A DNA stretch of 64,000 nucleotides, from positions 992,001 to 1,056,000 of the forward strand of contig JAXGMQ010000001.1 in the NCBI GenBank assembly GCA_040768585.1, given 5' to 3'. The stretch's first letter is position 1. Each line of letters begins with the position of its first letter. The DNA comes from JAXGMQ01 sp040768585 (GTDB lineage Bacteria; Caldisericota; Caldisericia; JAAYUI01). Below the pieces are notes generated by a model, which did not search any database, was not told the DNA's origin, and saw only the letters and a list, made by a program, of their open reading frames with translations. The position numbers and the translations under genes were made by a program. Shown one piece after another: positions 62,999-64,000 of the stretch.

Positions 62999-64000
62999 AT
63001 GGTTTTATGCAAGGTTTTGCCGCTTGGCGCCAATCTGGGTGAACTCACCTATTCTGTGCCGGACTCGCTGAAAGTCGAGTTGGGCTACAAGGTGATAGTT
63101 CCGCTTGGCACAAGACTTATTGAGGGGGTAGTTGTTGGACTTGACGCAGCAACACCTGATTTTGAAGTGAAGGAAATCCTCTCGGTTGCCACCAACTACA
63201 GCCTGCTCAACGATGACACACTCACCACTGCCTTGCTCTCCGATGCTTATGCTTTCGTGCCAATCGGCACTCACTTGTCGAACCTCCTTTGGATTCCACC
63301 CTCACCAAAATCTGTGAAAAAAGTAAAGTCTACCGGGAAACTTGCCAACCTCACTCCAGCCGAGTCCGAGTTATTTTCAGAAATAGAGACAGAACCAGAT
63401 GGAGTGACCCTAACCAAACTCTCAAGGATGTTTGGTAAAAAGAGACTAACATATGCCCTCAAGAGGCTCCGCGAGAAGGGTGTCGTTGAGGTCTTTGAGG
63501 AGATAACGGACACAAGGGTCAAACCACAAACAGTTTATGAGGTAACAGGGGACACAAACGAATATCCAGAGCTTTTAAGGCTGTCAGAGATTGCTCAGAT
63601 ATGCGAAACAAAGGCTGCCCTGTCTAGGCTTTCTGGAATTTCGCTCGGAAAGATAAACAAATTCATCCAATCAGGCGATCTGGTAGAGGTTGAACACAAA
63701 CCTGCTGTTGCGGCAGATAATTTCACTCCACCTGGTTTCTTAACCAACAGTTTCTCGAATCTTGGGTTTGAGCAGAGATTGGAAAAATACACAGAGATTG
63801 CAATATCAGCACGGGAAGAAGGTCACTCTGTCGTAATCCTTGCTCCTGATGTCTCCATGTGTCAGAAAATCTATTCAAGGTTGTCAGAGGGTAACAGTAA
63901 TGTATATATTTGTGTTGGAGGGATGAGCCCAAAGGAATCATCAAGATTGGCTCAGGCAATCAAGGATAGTGCTGCCGCCGTTTGTGTTGGTTTGACATCA
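62999..64000 (+). CDS. priA: primosomal protein N' (PriA), N-terminal part, Walker A motif missing
   Basis: The gene runs off the end of the window; 334 residues are seen. The N-terminal 105 residues are the PriA DNA-binding domain (CKVLPLGANLGELTYSVPDSL, YKVIVPLGTRLIEGVVVGLD), followed by a winged-helix-like region (LTKLSRMFGKKRLTYALKRLREKGVVE). At the position of the helicase P-loop (63730-63775) the sequence reads FLTNSFSNLGFEQRLEKY, without the G-x-T-G-S-G-K-T of normal PriA, yet the following pattern EGHSVVILAPDVSM (PEIAL-like) aligns. PriA of this pseudo-helicase kind is known in Actinobacteria, where it is believed to act without helicase activity. The ATG at 62999 has no ribosome site. 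Confidence 0.8.
   Translation, partial: MVLCKVLPLGANLGELTYSVPDSLKVELGYKVIVPLGTRLIEGVVVGLDAATPDFEVKEILSVATNYSLLNDDTLTTALLSDAYAFVPIGTHLSNLLWIPPSPKSVKKVKSTGKLANLTPAESELFSEIETEPDGVTLTKLSRMFGKKRLTYALKRLREKGVVEVFEEITDTRVKPQTVYEVTGDTNEYPELLRLSEIAQICETKAALSRLSGISLGKINKFIQSGDLVEVEHKPAVAADNFTPPGFLTNSFSNLGFEQRLEKYTEIAISAREEGHSVVILAPDVSMCQKIYSRLSEGNSNVYICVGGMSPKESSRLAQAIKDSAAAVCVGLTS

Noticed and set aside
1..64000. CRISPR array or cas genes
   Set aside because: No regularly spaced direct repeats of 25-40 bases and no Cas motif were seen on either strand.

Overview
The window reads as a typical bacterial chromosome segment of moderate, slightly AT-leaning base composition, with about 43 convincing protein genes, two tRNA genes and several candidate non-coding or regulatory elements. 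I cannot name the organism. Clues to lineage are: (i) many genes begin 6-10 bases after a good sigma-70 type -10 box, so their mRNAs should be leaderless or nearly so, while genes inside operons use ordinary AGGAGG-type ribosome sites; (ii) the PriA gene at the right edge lacks a recognisable Walker A motif, as in actinobacterial PriA; (iii) an ABC exporter resembling the mycobacterial Rv2686c-Rv2688c type; (iv) selenocysteine use, a LipS1/LipS2-type lipoate pathway and many copper-amine-oxidase-N-like 'stalk' proteins, which together suggest an anaerobe. A deep-branching, low-GC anaerobic relative of Actinobacteria is my best guess, with low confidence.

Layout. 0-5.4 kb: YbjQ fragment, a REP-like repeat pair, an alpha-toroid-like protein with a small membrane protein, an AraC-GyrI regulator, then a DUF4388 / V4R-like / roadblock operon. 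5.5-9.5 kb: an exported protein, a methyltransferase, a second REP-like pair, and selD, which is itself a selenoprotein gene read through an in-frame UGA. 9.8-17 kb: a DinD homologue, an ABC exporter operon, tRNA-Thr followed directly by a double-HEPN protein, and two tandem-GNAT acetyltransferases around an odd tRNA. 17-21.5 kb: a tightly coupled four-gene lipoate operon (two radical SAM proteins, a flavoprotein, and a lipoate ligase fused to DUF116). 21.5-28.2 kb: a Panacea/SocA-type toxin-antitoxin pair, AraC-GyrI paralogues carrying internal ribosome-site relics, two candidate small RNAs in a 900-bp gene desert, a DUF1003 protein and an SDR. 28.5-34.3 kb: four tandem paralogous lipoproteins.

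34.8-60.2 kb is dominated by exported surface proteins (stalk domains, FN3, CBM9-like, OB-like repeats), including a 2265-residue cysteine-rich repeat protein, interleaved with cinA, a NIF3 family gene, a polysaccharide deacetylase, amrB (MEMO family) and a HAD phosphatase. 60.5-64 kb: ispH and a prenyl diphosphate synthase behind a small uncharacterised gene (isoprenoid operon), and divergently the start of priA.

The best candidates for something undescribed are the tRNA-Thr/double-HEPN transcription unit beside an abnormal tRNA, the lipoate ligase-DUF116 fusion inside the LipS operon, the relic ribosome sites inside the AraC-GyrI fusions, and the two orphan RNAs near 23.6-24.0 kb.
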